A DNA stretch of 64,000 nt from UBA8904 sp035448625 (GTDB lineage Bacteria > Desulfobacterota > Syntrophia > Syntrophales > Smithellaceae): the NCBI GenBank assembly GCA_035448625.1, contig DAOTJI010000002.1, positions 1-64,000 of the forward strand, given 5' to 3'. Position numbers and translations under genes: made by a program. This document shows positions 41,933 to 51,302 of the stretch, piece by piece (the stretch's first letter is position 1; every line of letters starts with the position of its first letter). Below the pieces are notes generated by a model. It saw only the letters and a list, made by a program, of their open reading frames with translations. It was not told the origin of the DNA and ran no database searches.

Positions 41933-44341
41933 ATGTTCGTAAGCGTCGCCGTCAACATTCCCGCCGATAAGCTCTTCACCTATGAAGTTCCGGCCCATCT
42001 CCAGAGCGCCGTCGGGATCGGCAAGCGGGTTTTTGTTCCCTTCGGCATCAGAAAACGCACCGGATTTATTGTCGAAATATTAAAGGACTGCAATCTCACG
42101 GATACCAAAAAAATCGTCGCCGTCCTCGACGAAGAAGCGCTGTTTAACGACGAAGATCTGAAATTTTACCGATGGATTTCCTCCTATTTCATCTATCCGC
42201 TGGGGAAAACGCTGGCCGAGCTGATCCCGTCGGGGCAGGAAAGAAGGGAACTCCGCTGGATCATTCCCGCACCCGTCGCCCGTGACGCGAGGCCGACTCC
42301 CGCACAGAAAAAGCTTCTGGACATCCTCCATGAGCATCCGGGCGGCCTGGCCTTCCAGGATTGGATCCGGAAATCCAATCTGAAAAACGCGGCTTCCATC
42401 GCCCGCAGCCTCCAGGTGGCCGGTTGGGTTCACGTCATGGAAAAGGAAAAAAAGCAACTGGGCATCCGCATGCAAAAAATTATCCGGCTGAACGACCCGG
42501 CCTGCGCCGCGCTGAAACTGACGCCCCGCCAGCAGATCGTCATCGACTGCCTCCGGGAGGAAGGACCCATGGAGCTCCGCACGCTGATGGAGAAAACGGC
42601 AACGACCGCCTCGATCATCAAGAGGATTTTGGAAAAAGGCGCAGCACAAGTCGGCGAAGAGGAATTCATCCGCAAGGCACCGATCGAATCCGCCCTCACC
42701 GCCCCCCTGCAGAATAACGCTCTCAACGACGAACAGAACAAGGCCCTGAAAACCATTCTACCCTTCATCGAAAGCGGGGCGTTTCACCCCGTCCTGCTGC
42801 ACGGTGTGACGGGCAGCGGAAAAACGGAAGTGTATCTATGCGCCATCGAACAGGTTCTGAAGTCGGGGGGTACGGCCATTTACCTGGTTCCGGAAATTTC
42901 TCTTACGCCGCAGCTGATATCCCGGATCACCGGCCGGTTCGACCCGGACAGGATTGCCGTCATGCACAGCGGAATCGCCGAAAGCGTCCGCTACGATCAG
43001 TGGCGTCAGATCCGGCGGGGCCGAATCCGTCTGGTCATCGGCGCGCGCTCGGCGCTGTTTGCCCCGCTGGAAAACCTGAAGATCATCATCGTGGATGAAG
43101 AGCATGACCCGTCGTACAAACAGGACGAGCGGCTCTGCTACAACGCCCGCGACCTGGCCGTCGTCAAAGCCCAACAGGCAAACGCCGTCTGTGTGCTCGG
43201 CTCGGCGACGCCGGGCGTACGCACCTTCTACAACGCGCGCGCCGGGAAATATGCCCACCTGGAATTGACCCGGAGGGTCAACCGCCGGCCCCTGCCGCGG
43301 ATCGAAATCGTCGACATGAAATTACAAAAGGAAACCGGCGGCAAATCGCCGATTCTTTCCGATGCGCTGGTCGCGGCGCTCCGGGATGTTCTGGACCGCC
43401 GGGAGCAGGCGCTTCTTTTTCTCAACAAGCGCGGTTTCGATACGTTTCTGGTCTGCGCCGACTGCGGCTACACCTTTTCCTGCCCCAATTGCGCCGTTTC
43501 CCTGAAGAGCCACCCGGCGGAAAATGTCGTGAAATGCCACTACTGCGACTACAGCCGCAGGGCCGTTCCGCTCTGCCCCCGGTGCGGCGGAGGCCGCATC
43601 CTCAACTACGGGGCAGGTACACAGAAGCTGGAGGCCGAACTGCACGACCGGTTCCCTCATGCGCGCGTCAGTCGGATGGATTCCGACACCACGGCGCGCC
43701 GCGGTTCCCAGGAAAAGATTCTGGCATCGCTGGAGCGAGGCGAAATCGACATCCTGGTGGGAACACAAATGGTCACGAAGGGGCATGATTTTCCGTCCAT
43801 CACGCTGGTGGGCGTTGTCTCCGCCGACACGTCGCTGAATATGCCGGACTTCCGCGCCGCGGAAAAAACGTTTCAGATGCTGACGCAGGTGGCGGGACGC
43901 GGCGGGAGGGGCGAAGCGCCGGGGCGCGTCATCATCCAGACCTTCAACCCCCGGCATTATGCGCTGCGTCACGCGAGCGCCCACAATTATTTATCCTTCT
44001 ATGAAGAGGAAATCGAATTCCGGAAGGCTCTGAAATACCCGCCGTTCGGACAGATCATCAACCTGCGGCTTTCCTCGGCCAGGAAAGCCGTCCTCGACGA
44101 AACGGCCCGGGAGCTGGGGCGCGACGCGCGGGCGCTGTGCGCCGGTCATGAAAACGCGCTGGAGATCATCGGTCCGGCCGAATCGCCGCTGGCGAAAATC
44201 CGGGGAGAGTACCGCCAGCAGATGATGATCAAGGGAACGGACAACCGGAGAATGCATTCCCTGGCCGCCCGGCTTTCGCAAAAGCACGCCACGAGCACGG
44301 TCAAAATCACGGTGGACGTGGATCCGGAAAACTTCATGTAA
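41933..44341 (+). CDS. priA: Primosomal protein N' (replication restart helicase PriA)
   Basis: About 802 residues. The N-terminal DNA-binding domain starts MFVSVAVNIPADKLFTYEVP; the SF2 helicase has Walker A GVTGSGKTEVYL, IIVDEEHDPSYKQ and the motif region QVAGRGGRG. Eight zinc-binding Cys are present between the two helicase lobes (CADCGYTFSCPNC, CHYC, CPRC). It reloads the replisome at stalled forks. ATG 41933 fits the family start; GTG 41918 in frame is the alternative. Confidence 0.95.
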   Translation: MFVSVAVNIPADKLFTYEVPAHLQSAVGIGKRVFVPFGIRKRTGFIVEILKDCNLTDTKKIVAVLDEEALFNDEDLKFYRWISSYFIYPLGKTLAELIPSGQERRELRWIIPAPVARDARPTPAQKKLLDILHEHPGGLAFQDWIRKSNLKNAASIARSLQVAGWVHVMEKEKKQLGIRMQKIIRLNDPACAALKLTPRQQIVIDCLREEGPMELRTLMEKTATTASIIKRILEKGAAQVGEEEFIRKAPIESALTAPLQNNALNDEQNKALKTILPFIESGAFHPVLLHGVTGSGKTEVYLCAIEQVLKSGGTAIYLVPEISLTPQLISRITGRFDPDRIAVMHSGIAESVRYDQWRQIRRGRIRLVIGARSALFAPLENLKIIIVDEEHDPSYKQDERLCYNARDLAVVKAQQANAVCVLGSATPGVRTFYNARAGKYAHLELTRRVNRRPLPRIEIVDMKLQKETGGKSPILSDALVAALRDVLDRREQALLFLNKRGFDTFLVCADCGYTFSCPNCAVSLKSHPAENVVKCHYCDYSRRAVPLCPRCGGGRILNYGAGTQKLEAELHDRFPHARVSRMDSDTTARRGSQEKILASLERGEIDILVGTQMVTKGHDFPSITLVGVVSADTSLNMPDFRAAEKTFQMLTQVAGRGGRGEAPGRVIIQTFNPRHYALRHASAHNYLSFYEEEIEFRKALKYPPFGQIINLRLSSARKAVLDETARELGRDARALCAGHENALEIIGPAESPLAKIRGEYRQQMMIKGTDNRRMHSLAARLSQKHATSTVKITVDVDPENFM

Positions 44342-44353
44342 GGAAGACCCGTA

Positions 44354-44381
44354 AAAAAACGGCAGCGGAAACTCCGCTGCC
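44354..44381 (-). terminator. Intrinsic terminator for the paralog pair
   Basis: Perfect arms GGCAGCGG and CCGCTGCC around AAACT. On the reverse strand the stem is followed by GTTTTTTT. It lies between priA (convergent) and the gene ending at 44423, and so stops leftward transcription. Confidence 0.88.
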
Positions 44382-44422
44382 GCCGGTGGGGCCTGTCCGA
44401 ATCAGGCCGCCCCGCGGGGGCG

Positions 44423-44881
44423 CTAAAACTGCTGTTTGGTCTCCAGCCGGATGCGGTCCTGATAGTACTGCGTGATTTCGTACACCGCATAATCGATGAG
44501 CAGCATGATCCGCATGACGGAGTCGATGGCCTGATTGTGCTCGATGGCGTTGATGAAAATGGCCTGGAATTCCGCATAGAGCCACATGTGGCGGCGCATC
44601 ATGTTCAGGGCGTAGATGGATTCATGCAGCGGAACGCCCATTTCGTAGCAGGTTCTCGCGTAGTGCATGAAAAACTCCTGCGCCTTGTCCAGGCGGTTGG
44701 GGGCCATGAGCATGTTCCGAAGCTGGCTGTAAAATTTAACGGCCTGCAGCACGAGCTTCTCTTCGGGAATGTCCTTGTAATGTACCGTTCGTTTATTTTT
44801 CTTGACGTCGGCGGCCCAGTGCGCCGCGATTTCGTCAATATTGGCTTCCAGCACGTCCAGCAGCTTAATCGATTCTACCAT
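44423..44881 (-). CDS. Helical sensor-domain-like protein, copy 2 of a tandem pair
   Basis: A 152-residue soluble, all-helical protein with aromatic-rich motifs: HWAADVKKNKRTVHYKDI, QAVKFYSQL, MHYARTCYEMGVPLHESIYAL and RRHMWLYAEFQAIF. It is a clear paralog of the upstream gene (same length, aligned along the full length). The pattern resembles the helical sensor domains (RsbRD-N-like) seen at the N-terminus of signalling proteins, but this assignment is tentative and no output domain is attached. No ribosome site is strong; ATG 44881 has GAGAGGAG about 6 bases upstream. Confidence 0.75.
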   Translation of the reverse strand: MVESIKLLDVLEANIDEIAAHWAADVKKNKRTVHYKDIPEEKLVLQAVKFYSQLRNMLMAPNRLDKAQEFFMHYARTCYEMGVPLHESIYALNMMRRHMWLYAEFQAIFINAIEHNQAIDSVMRIMLLIDYAVYEITQYYQDRIRLETKQQF

Positions 44882-44928
44882 ATCGCTTTCTCCTCTCTTC
44901 CATCCTATGCGTGTGGGGGATACGGAAA

Positions 44929-45387
44929 TTATTTTTTGCCTTTTCCCTTTTTCATCAATTCCTGATATTCCTTGGTCACTTCATAAATCGCGTAGTCAAA
45001 AAGCAGAATCGTCCGACTCAGGGTATCGAGAGCCTGCCGCTGATCGATGCCGGAACTGAAGATGGTCTGGAATTCCGCGTACAGCCAGGTATGCCTTCTC
45101 AGAAGAATCAACGCATAAACCGCCTCATCCATGGGAATCCGCATGGCAAAACTCTCCTGAGCGTAGGTGCGAAAATATTTCAAGGTGGATTCACTGATTT
45201 TGTCTTCGGCAAACATTTTACTGAAATTGTGGTAAAACTTTACGCCCTGATTCACAATGCTTTCTTCGTCCAGATCCTTGTATCTTTTGGTCCGGGCATT
45301 GTTCTGGACGTCCATCGCCCATCGTTTGGCCATTCTTCCCGCGTGCTGCTCGGCCAGCTCCACATACTTAATGGCGTAAGTCTTCAT
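44929..45387 (-). CDS. Helical sensor-domain-like protein, copy 1 of a tandem pair
   Basis: A 152-residue paralog of the next gene: RWAMDVQNNARTKRYKDL, GVKFYHNFSKMF, RTYAQESFAMRIPMDEAVYAL and RRHTWLYAEFQTIF line up motif by motif. It ends in a basic KKGKGKK tail not seen in the other copy. Stand-alone, no transmembrane or catalytic domain. AAAGGAG lies 6 bases before the ATG. The two genes are 47 bases apart, on one transcript ending at the 44354-44381 terminator. A regulatory or ligand-sensing role is an inference. Confidence 0.75.
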   Translation of the reverse strand: MKTYAIKYVELAEQHAGRMAKRWAMDVQNNARTKRYKDLDEESIVNQGVKFYHNFSKMFAEDKISESTLKYFRTYAQESFAMRIPMDEAVYALILLRRHTWLYAEFQTIFSSGIDQRQALDTLSRTILLFDYAIYEVTKEYQELMKKGKGKK

Positions 45388-45565
45388 GCTTCGTCTCCTT
45401 TCGTGAAAGATCCACCGATCATGAGAATCGTTTAGTTGTTTTTAATATAAAGCATGAAATCGAAATTGACAACAGGAAAATGCCGGAAAACCGTCGGTCA
45501 GGTGCAACCCTTGACACAAACTTCACAATTCCATATAGAAGCGTAAAAAAAGAAAAGGACGCGAC

Positions 45566-46507
45566 ATGCCGACGAAACCCCGCATTCTCTTCATGGGCAC
45601 TCCGGCTTTTGCCCTGCCGGCCCTGGAAACACTCTTCAAAAGCGGTTTCCCGATTCCCGCCGTCGTCACCCAGCCGGACCGTCCGGCGGGAAGGGGCAAA
45701 AAGGAGGCCGCCCCTCCCGTGAAGCGGATGGCCCGGGAATTCGGCCTCACGGTTTTGCAGCCGGCAAGCGTCAAAGACCCGACCTTTCTGGAGACCCTGG
45801 AAGCAGTTCGTCCCGACCTGGTAGTCGTAGCGGCCTTCGGACAGATTCTGCCCAAAGCGGTTATTGATTTCCCGCCGCAGGGCTGCCTGAACATCCACCC
45901 TTCCCTTCTGCCCGCTTACCGGGGCGCGGCGCCGATCCACTGGAGCATTATCCGGGGCGAAAAACAGACCGGCGTGACCATTATGCGAATGGACGAAGGA
46001 ATGGATTCCGGCGATATCCTGGCGCAGGAGCCAACACCCATCGGAGCAGAGGAAACGTACGGTGAACTCCATGACCGGCTGGCGCTTCAGGGCGCTGCGC
46101 TGCTGGTGAAAACGATCGACGGGCTCGCATCCGGCACCGTTCAAAGGCAAAAGCAGGATTCCTCCCGTGTGACCTTCGCGCCCCGCCTGAAACGGGAGAC
46201 CGGCAAAATCGTCTGGCATAACCCGGTCGATGAGATGGTGAATCTGATCCGCGGTCTGAATCCTGCGCCTGCGGCTTACACGCTTCTGGAGGGGCAAGAA
46301 CTGAAAATTTTTGCCGCCGCGGCCCGGCCGGGATCGGTGGGAGAACCGGCCGGCACCGTCGCCTCAGCCGACGCTGAGGGACTGCCGGTGGCTGCCTTGA
46401 ACGGCTATGTGGTCCTGAAAGAGGTCCAGTTGGCCGGAAAGAAAAGGATGCCGGTTTTCGACTTTCTGCGCGGTTTTCCACTGAAGCCCGGAATCCGGTT
46501 GGGCTGA
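45566..46507 (+). CDS. fmt: Methionyl-tRNA formyltransferase
   Basis: A 313-residue protein. ILFMGTPAFALPALETL begins the formyl-transferase domain; the catalytic NIHPSLLPAYRGAAPIHW and MDEGMDSGDIL are present, and the C-terminal OB-like domain starts near TFAPRLKRETGKI. It formylates initiator Met-tRNA. No def gene precedes it, unlike in many genomes. The ATG at 45566 has a weak ribosome site (AAAAGGAC). Confidence 0.95.
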   Translation: MPTKPRILFMGTPAFALPALETLFKSGFPIPAVVTQPDRPAGRGKKEAAPPVKRMAREFGLTVLQPASVKDPTFLETLEAVRPDLVVVAAFGQILPKAVIDFPPQGCLNIHPSLLPAYRGAAPIHWSIIRGEKQTGVTIMRMDEGMDSGDILAQEPTPIGAEETYGELHDRLALQGAALLVKTIDGLASGTVQRQKQDSSRVTFAPRLKRETGKIVWHNPVDEMVNLIRGLNPAPAAYTLLEGQELKIFAAAARPGSVGEPAGTVASADAEGLPVAALNGYVVLKEVQLAGKKRMPVFDFLRGFPLKPGIRLG

Positions 46508-46524
46508 GACCCGGCGCGCAAAGA

Positions 46525-46902
46525 CTATTTTCCGACCTGATTTTGAAGTTTTATCAACCGGTCGGTCGTTTCCCTCAGACGCCTTGCCATGGATTTCAGA
46601 ATCATCTGAAAATCACTGGAGATTCCATTGAATTCCCGGTCGAAATATTCCCGGTCGATCATCCCGATTCTGGTTTTGCCCACCGCCGTTGCCGTCGCGG
46701 AGCGCCCCTCTTTGGAGATATAGGCCACCTCCCCGATGATCTCCCCCGCTTTCAGCGTGGCGATTACGATCTTTTTCCCATCGACGGTTCGGGAAATTTC
46801 CACGGCTCCTTCTTCAATGACGTACATCCAGTCGCCGAAGGTTCCTTCTTTGAAGATCACCTGACGATCATTGAACGTCTCGTACTTCACAATCTGGAAC
46901 AT
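46525..46902 (-). CDS. Stand-alone cyclic-nucleotide-binding domain protein
   Basis: A 125-residue protein with one cNMP-binding fold: FKEGTFGDWMYVIEEGAVEIS, LKAGEIIGEVAYISKEGRSATATA (the phosphate-binding cassette, with GE and RSATA), and a C-terminal helix. There is no HTH or other output domain. Start MFQIVKYETF at 46902 has GGGGGG upstream; the longer frame is not supported. It is divergent from the CoA-transferase/acetyltransferase fusion gene, with 319 bases between, and could regulate that enzyme; this is speculation. Confidence 0.85.
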   Translation of the reverse strand: MFQIVKYETFNDRQVIFKEGTFGDWMYVIEEGAVEISRTVDGKKIVIATLKAGEIIGEVAYISKEGRSATATAVGKTRIGMIDREYFDREFNGISSDFQMILKSMARRLRETTDRLIKLQNQVGK

Positions 46903-47221
46903 GAAGCGCCCCCCTTTCGCCTTTTGGTGTACCGGATCCGTAAGCTGTTTTTTAACATGATTTTCCCGTGAATTCAACAGGCAATGAAAGCGGGCACTCC
47001 GACGCCTTTCCGTTTCATCCGGCTGCGGCTGTTGCCGGAAAAACCAAGTTCTTCTTGACATCCCCAACGGGACTTTCTATAGTTCATCCGCAAATCAAAG
47101 CTCTCCGGGGGTCTCATCCCGTTTCGGCAAAGGCAGACCCCGGCGCGGAACAAAAGGCCGGTCACGCCGCCGGCCGGTTTTTCGCATGGCCTGAAAACGG
47201 GAAGCTGAAGGAGGATCGGCT

Positions 47222-49123
47222 ATGCCTGCAGGATGGGAGAACCATCTTGAAAAATTCAAAAAACGATACCCGGAAAAATTCGTCCCCGAAAAAGACCTTT
47301 TCGGACGCATCCGCCGCGGCAATTCCATTTTCATCGGCACCGCCTGCGGTGAACCGCAATACCTGCTGAGCTCGCTCATCCGCTTCGTGGAAAACACGCC
47401 GCATTCCATCTACGGGACACAGATCCTTCACGTCTGGACCCTCGGCGTGGCGCCCTACGCCAACAAAAAGTTCAAGATTAATTTCCGCCATAATTCGTTT
47501 TTCATCAGCGACAGCTCCCGGCAGCTGGTCAATGAAGGGCTGGCCGATTATACGCCGACGTTCCTTTCGGAAATCCCTTCCCTCTTTCGCCGCGGAATCA
47601 TCACCATCGACGTCGCGCTGGTGCAGCTTTCCCCGCCGGACGAAGAAGGGCTGATGAGCCTGGGCGTGAGCGTGGACATCGTCAAGTCCGCCATGGAGCA
47701 GGCCCGGCTGGTCATCGCGCAGGTCAACCGGCATATGCCGCGCGTGCGCGGCGATGCCATGGTGGACATCCGCGACGTGGACTTTATCGTCCCCCACGAC
47801 GAGCCTATTCTGGAATATACGCCCGATCCGCCCGGGGAAGTGACCGAGAAGATCGGGACGTATGTCTCGCGCATCGTGCAGGACGGCGATACCATTCAGG
47901 TGGGATACGGGACCATGCCCAATGCCATTCTGGCCCATCTTTCGGGAAAGCGGGATTTGGGCGTGCACACGGAGCTTCTGACCGACGGCGTCATCGATCT
48001 CATGAAAAAAGGCGTCGTGACCAACGCGAAAAAATCCCTGGACCGCAAGAAAACCGTCGCGTCTTTCTGCATGGGGAGCCGAGACACCTACAAATTTCTC
48101 AACGACAACCCAGCCTTTGAGTTCAGGCCGATCGACTATACCAACAGCCTCTTTATCATCGGCCGGCAGACCAACATGACCGCCATCAACTCCGCTCTGG
48201 AAATCGATCTCACGGGACAGGCCACCGCGGAATCGATCGGCTCCATCTTATACAGCGGCGTGGGCGGACAGGCGGATTTTATGAGGGGCTCGGCGCTGGC
48301 GCCGGGCGGCAAGTCCATTCTGGCCATGCGGTCCACCTCGATCGATATGGCCCACTCCCGCATCGTCCCGTATCTTTCCGCCGGCGCATCCGCCACACTC
48401 ATCCGCGGGGACGTGCACTACGTGGTCACGGAATACGGAACAGCCTACCTGCACGGGAAAAACATCCGTGAACGAGCCATGGCCCTCATTTCCATCGCGC
48501 ACCCTAGATTTCGCCCCTGGCTCGTGGAGCAGGCGCGCGAACGGGGCCTCATCTACCGCGATCAGGCGTTCATCCCGGGCACGGCGGGTGTATATCCCGA
48601 GAGCCTGGAGACCTACCGCTCCACGAGAACCGGCCTTCCGCTCTTTCTCCGCCCCGTCAAAATCAGCGACGAAGGGCTTATCAAGGCCTTTCTCTACTCC
48701 CTGTCGGACAAAAGCATCTACACGCGTTTTTTCACCAACATGGTCCACATGCCGCACAACATTCTTCAAAAGTACGTCATCATCGATTACTCGAAGGAGA
48801 TGCTGATGCTCGCCATCCAGGAACGGCAGGGCATCGAGGAAATCGTGGGCATGGGCCAGTACATCATCGACACGGACACCCACACGGCCGCCGCCTCCTT
48901 CCTGGTGGGAGACACCTGGCAGAACCGCGGCATCGGCATCGTGCTCCTCGACTATCTCACCGAAATCGCTAAGCGGGACGGGCTTTTGGGATTTTCCGCC
49001 ACGGTGCTGGCGGAAAACAAAGCCATGCTCCGTCTTTTCGAACGAATGAATTTCCAGATGGAAAAGAGGCTTTCGTCGGGCGTATACGAGTTGACGATGG
49101 GCTTCTACCCAAGAGAAGCCTGA
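47222..49123 (+). CDS. Acetyl-CoA hydrolase/transferase-family protein fused to a GNAT acetyltransferase
   Basis: A 633-residue fusion. Residues about 1-465 are a class-I CoA-transferase of the acetyl-CoA hydrolase/4-hydroxybutyrate CoA-transferase type: VALVQLSPPDEEGLMSLG, GYGTMPNAILAHL, GVHTELLTDG, GVGGQADFMRG and HYVVTEYGTAYLHG with the likely catalytic Glu. Residues about 475-625 are a GNAT domain: LFLRPVKISDEGLIKAFL, VGDTWQNRGIGIVLLDYL (acetyl-CoA loop) and LAENKAMLRLFERMNF. The GNAT part resembles the acetyltransferase half of Pat/YfiQ proteins. AAGGAGG lies upstream of the ATG. A role linking CoA pools and protein acetylation is an inference. Confidence 0.88.
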   Translation: MPAGWENHLEKFKKRYPEKFVPEKDLFGRIRRGNSIFIGTACGEPQYLLSSLIRFVENTPHSIYGTQILHVWTLGVAPYANKKFKINFRHNSFFISDSSRQLVNEGLADYTPTFLSEIPSLFRRGIITIDVALVQLSPPDEEGLMSLGVSVDIVKSAMEQARLVIAQVNRHMPRVRGDAMVDIRDVDFIVPHDEPILEYTPDPPGEVTEKIGTYVSRIVQDGDTIQVGYGTMPNAILAHLSGKRDLGVHTELLTDGVIDLMKKGVVTNAKKSLDRKKTVASFCMGSRDTYKFLNDNPAFEFRPIDYTNSLFIIGRQTNMTAINSALEIDLTGQATAESIGSILYSGVGGQADFMRGSALAPGGKSILAMRSTSIDMAHSRIVPYLSAGASATLIRGDVHYVVTEYGTAYLHGKNIRERAMALISIAHPRFRPWLVEQARERGLIYRDQAFIPGTAGVYPESLETYRSTRTGLPLFLRPVKISDEGLIKAFLYSLSDKSIYTRFFTNMVHMPHNILQKYVIIDYSKEMLMLAIQERQGIEEIVGMGQYIIDTDTHTAAASFLVGDTWQNRGIGIVLLDYLTEIAKRDGLLGFSATVLAENKAMLRLFERMNFQMEKRLSSGVYELTMGFYPREA

Positions 49124-49245
49124 ACGTCCGGATTCCGGTATTTTTCGCAAAAGCATGACCAAAACCCTGGGCGGCCCGGGCAGTGCAGTCGTAATCCCGT
49201 TGATCGTTCAAACAGCCCCGACCGCATGATCGAAAGGAGGTCCTG

Positions 49246-50343
49246 ATGAAAAAGATATTCTTCACGATAGCCTTGATCTTGGCGATCCTTGCCGGGTATT
49301 TTCTTTTTTGGCCGGTACCGATCGAACCGGTCGCCTGGAACGCGCCGGCCGCAGCCGGATATACCGGACCGCACGCGGTCAACACCGGCTTATCCCATCT
49401 GAACATCATCGAGCTTGGCGCCGAAGAGGGCCCCGAACACGTTGCCCTCGGAAAAGACGGCAGGCTGTATGTCTCCGTGGGAAGCGGAAACATCCTGCGC
49501 ATGAATCCGGACGGCAGTGGACAGGAGGTTTTCATCCGCACCGGCGGGCGCGTGCTGGGCTTCGATTTTGATGCGGCGGGGAACCTGATTGCCGCGGACG
49601 CAATCCGGGGGCTGCTGTCCGTCAGCCCCCGCGGGGAGGTGACCCTGCTGACCCGTTCGGTCAACGGCGATCCGATCCGTTACGCCGACGCGGTGGTGGT
49701 GGCCCGGTCCGGCCTGATTTACCTGAGCGACGCGTCGAGGCGCTTCTCACCTGCCCAATGGGGCGGGCCCTTTGAAGCCAGCATTCTGGACATCATGGAA
49801 ATGTCTTCCACCGGACGAGTCCTCGCCTATGATCCGGCGCAAAAATCCACCCGCGTCGTCGCCAAAGGATTTTGTTTTGCCAACGGTCTGGCCCTCAGCC
49901 GGGACGAGCAGCACCTTTTCGTGAACGAAACGGGAAAATACCGCCTCTGGAAAGTGTCCGTCCACGCGAAGGATCTGGACATTGCCCGGCCGGGTGATCA
50001 GGCCAAAGTAATGTTTGACAATCTGCCCGGCTTTCCCGACAATCTGATGAGGGGGCGGAACGGGAAAATCTGGCTGGGCTTCGCCAAGCCGCGAAATCCC
50101 GATCTGGATCAAATGGGAAGCAAGCCCTTTCTTCGGAAAATCATCCTGCGTCTGCCCCGCTCCCTGTGGCCGGTTCCCAAAGCTTATGGGCATGTATTCG
50201 CCTTCACGGAAGACGGCCGGGTCGTCGCCGACTTGCAGGATCCCGACGGCGCGTATCCGGAAACCACCGGCGTGACGGAAACAGCGGATCGCCTCTACAT
50301 TCAGAGCCTGCATGCCAAAGGGCTCGGCTGGCTGCCTAAATAA
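49246..50343 (+). CDS. SMP-30/strictosidine-synthase-like beta-propeller protein
   Basis: A 365-residue membrane-anchored or exported protein. An N-terminal hydrophobic helix (residues 4-22) is followed by six-bladed-propeller repeats: GPEHVALGKDGRLYVSVGSGNILRM, GFDFDAAGNLIAADAIRGLLSV, YLSDASRRF, GFCFANGLALSRDEQHLFVNET and FPDNLMRGRNGKIWLGFA. The pattern is that of SMP-30/gluconolactonase and strictosidine-synthase-like enzymes; members hydrolyse lactones or have other metal-dependent roles. AAAGGAGG lies 6 bases before the ATG. Confidence 0.85.
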   Translation: MKKIFFTIALILAILAGYFLFWPVPIEPVAWNAPAAAGYTGPHAVNTGLSHLNIIELGAEEGPEHVALGKDGRLYVSVGSGNILRMNPDGSGQEVFIRTGGRVLGFDFDAAGNLIAADAIRGLLSVSPRGEVTLLTRSVNGDPIRYADAVVVARSGLIYLSDASRRFSPAQWGGPFEASILDIMEMSSTGRVLAYDPAQKSTRVVAKGFCFANGLALSRDEQHLFVNETGKYRLWKVSVHAKDLDIARPGDQAKVMFDNLPGFPDNLMRGRNGKIWLGFAKPRNPDLDQMGSKPFLRKIILRLPRSLWPVPKAYGHVFAFTEDGRVVADLQDPDGAYPETTGVTETADRLYIQSLHAKGLGWLPK

Positions 50344-50497
50344 CGGCGTCGCCGGGCCCCTTTGGGCGGCGGACTGCCCGCCAATTTCAGCGGCAGGCCG
50401 GTTTCGGGGGGCATCCCGTCGGCTGCACCCGGGCTTGCCCATGTGTAGAAGCCGGTCTTGCGGTTGAGAGGGCGCACCCGCCGGAAGGACGGGCGTT

Positions 50498-51187
50498 TCA
50501 GCGCGTGTTTTTTCCTTTCTCCGCCAGTTCTTTCAGCAGCGTCCGGTTCACCAACCGAATCGTGGAATTCTTTTCCTCGATCATCTTCCTTCTTTTCATG
50601 CCGCCCAGAGCCCGGGAAAGAGATTCCGGTCCTGTGCCCAGCAGACCGGCCAACTGCAGTTTGGAGATGTCGAGCGAAACCCAATCCCGGTTTCCCTGCT
50701 CCCGCGAGAGGTCCAGAAGATAGGAAGCCAGGCGGGCTGGAATTTCCTTGAGCGAGAGATTTTCCACCTGGACGGTAAACTCTCTCAGGCGCGCGGACAG
50801 AAGGGCCAGAATATTCATCGTGAGAGACGGCTGTTGAGTGATCAGGCGAATAAACTTCTCCCGGTTGAAAAACAGAAGACGGCATTCGGTCAGAGCGCGG
50901 GCATTGGCGGGAAAGGATTTACCGGAAAAAACCGGCACGGCGCCGATGGTGTCTCCCTCCCGGACGATGTGAAGAATCTGCTCTTTTCCTTCGGGGGAAA
51001 GCTTATAAACATTGACGATTCCCTCGACAACCAGATAAAAGCCGATGCCTTCGTCACCGTCGTGGAACACGGCCTCCCCCTTGTCGTAATGCCTGGGGAC
51101 CGCAACGGTTTCGATTTGGGCAAGATGTTCATCCGGAAGCCCCCCGAAAAGCTGGCTTTGGATCAAAACGTTCCGAATCTTGTTCAT
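50498..51187 (-). CDS. Crp/Fnr-family transcriptional regulator (HcpR-like)
   Basis: About 229 residues. An N-terminal cNMP-type sensor fold (GEAVFHDGDEGIGFYLVVEGIVNVYK, VREGDTIGAVPVFSGKSFPANARA) and a C-terminal winged HTH (LDISKLQLAGLLGTGPESLSRALGGMKRRKMI). There is no Fnr N-terminal Cys cluster. The architecture and the divergent neighbour encoding a 4Fe-4S protein resemble the HcpR regulators of nitrosative stress in Deltaproteobacteria. Start MNKIRNVL at 51187 is preferred over 51229. FNR-like box in the shared upstream region. Confidence 0.85.
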   Translation of the reverse strand: MNKIRNVLIQSQLFGGLPDEHLAQIETVAVPRHYDKGEAVFHDGDEGIGFYLVVEGIVNVYKLSPEGKEQILHIVREGDTIGAVPVFSGKSFPANARALTECRLLFFNREKFIRLITQQPSLTMNILALLSARLREFTVQVENLSLKEIPARLASYLLDLSREQGNRDWVSLDISKLQLAGLLGTGPESLSRALGGMKRRKMIEEKNSTIRLVNRTLLKELAEKGKNTR

Positions 51188-51223
51188 GAACGGCGTCCTC
51201 CGGCAAAAAATGTTTTTCTTGCT

Positions 51224-51237
51224 TAACATAAATCAAG
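51224..51237. promoter_or_regulatory. FNR/CRP-type box in the divergent region
   Basis: TTAAC-ATAA-ATCAA matches the FNR consensus TTGAT-N4-ATCAA at 8 of 10 half-site bases. It lies 37 bases before the regulator's start and 66 before the iron-sulfur gene, fitting joint control by the adjacent Crp/Fnr regulator. Confidence 0.5.
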
Positions 51238-51302
51238 GATGTCCGGAATGATTTTCAGTATCTCTACGGTGCATCATCATGAATCTTCACAGGAGGAACC
51301 CC

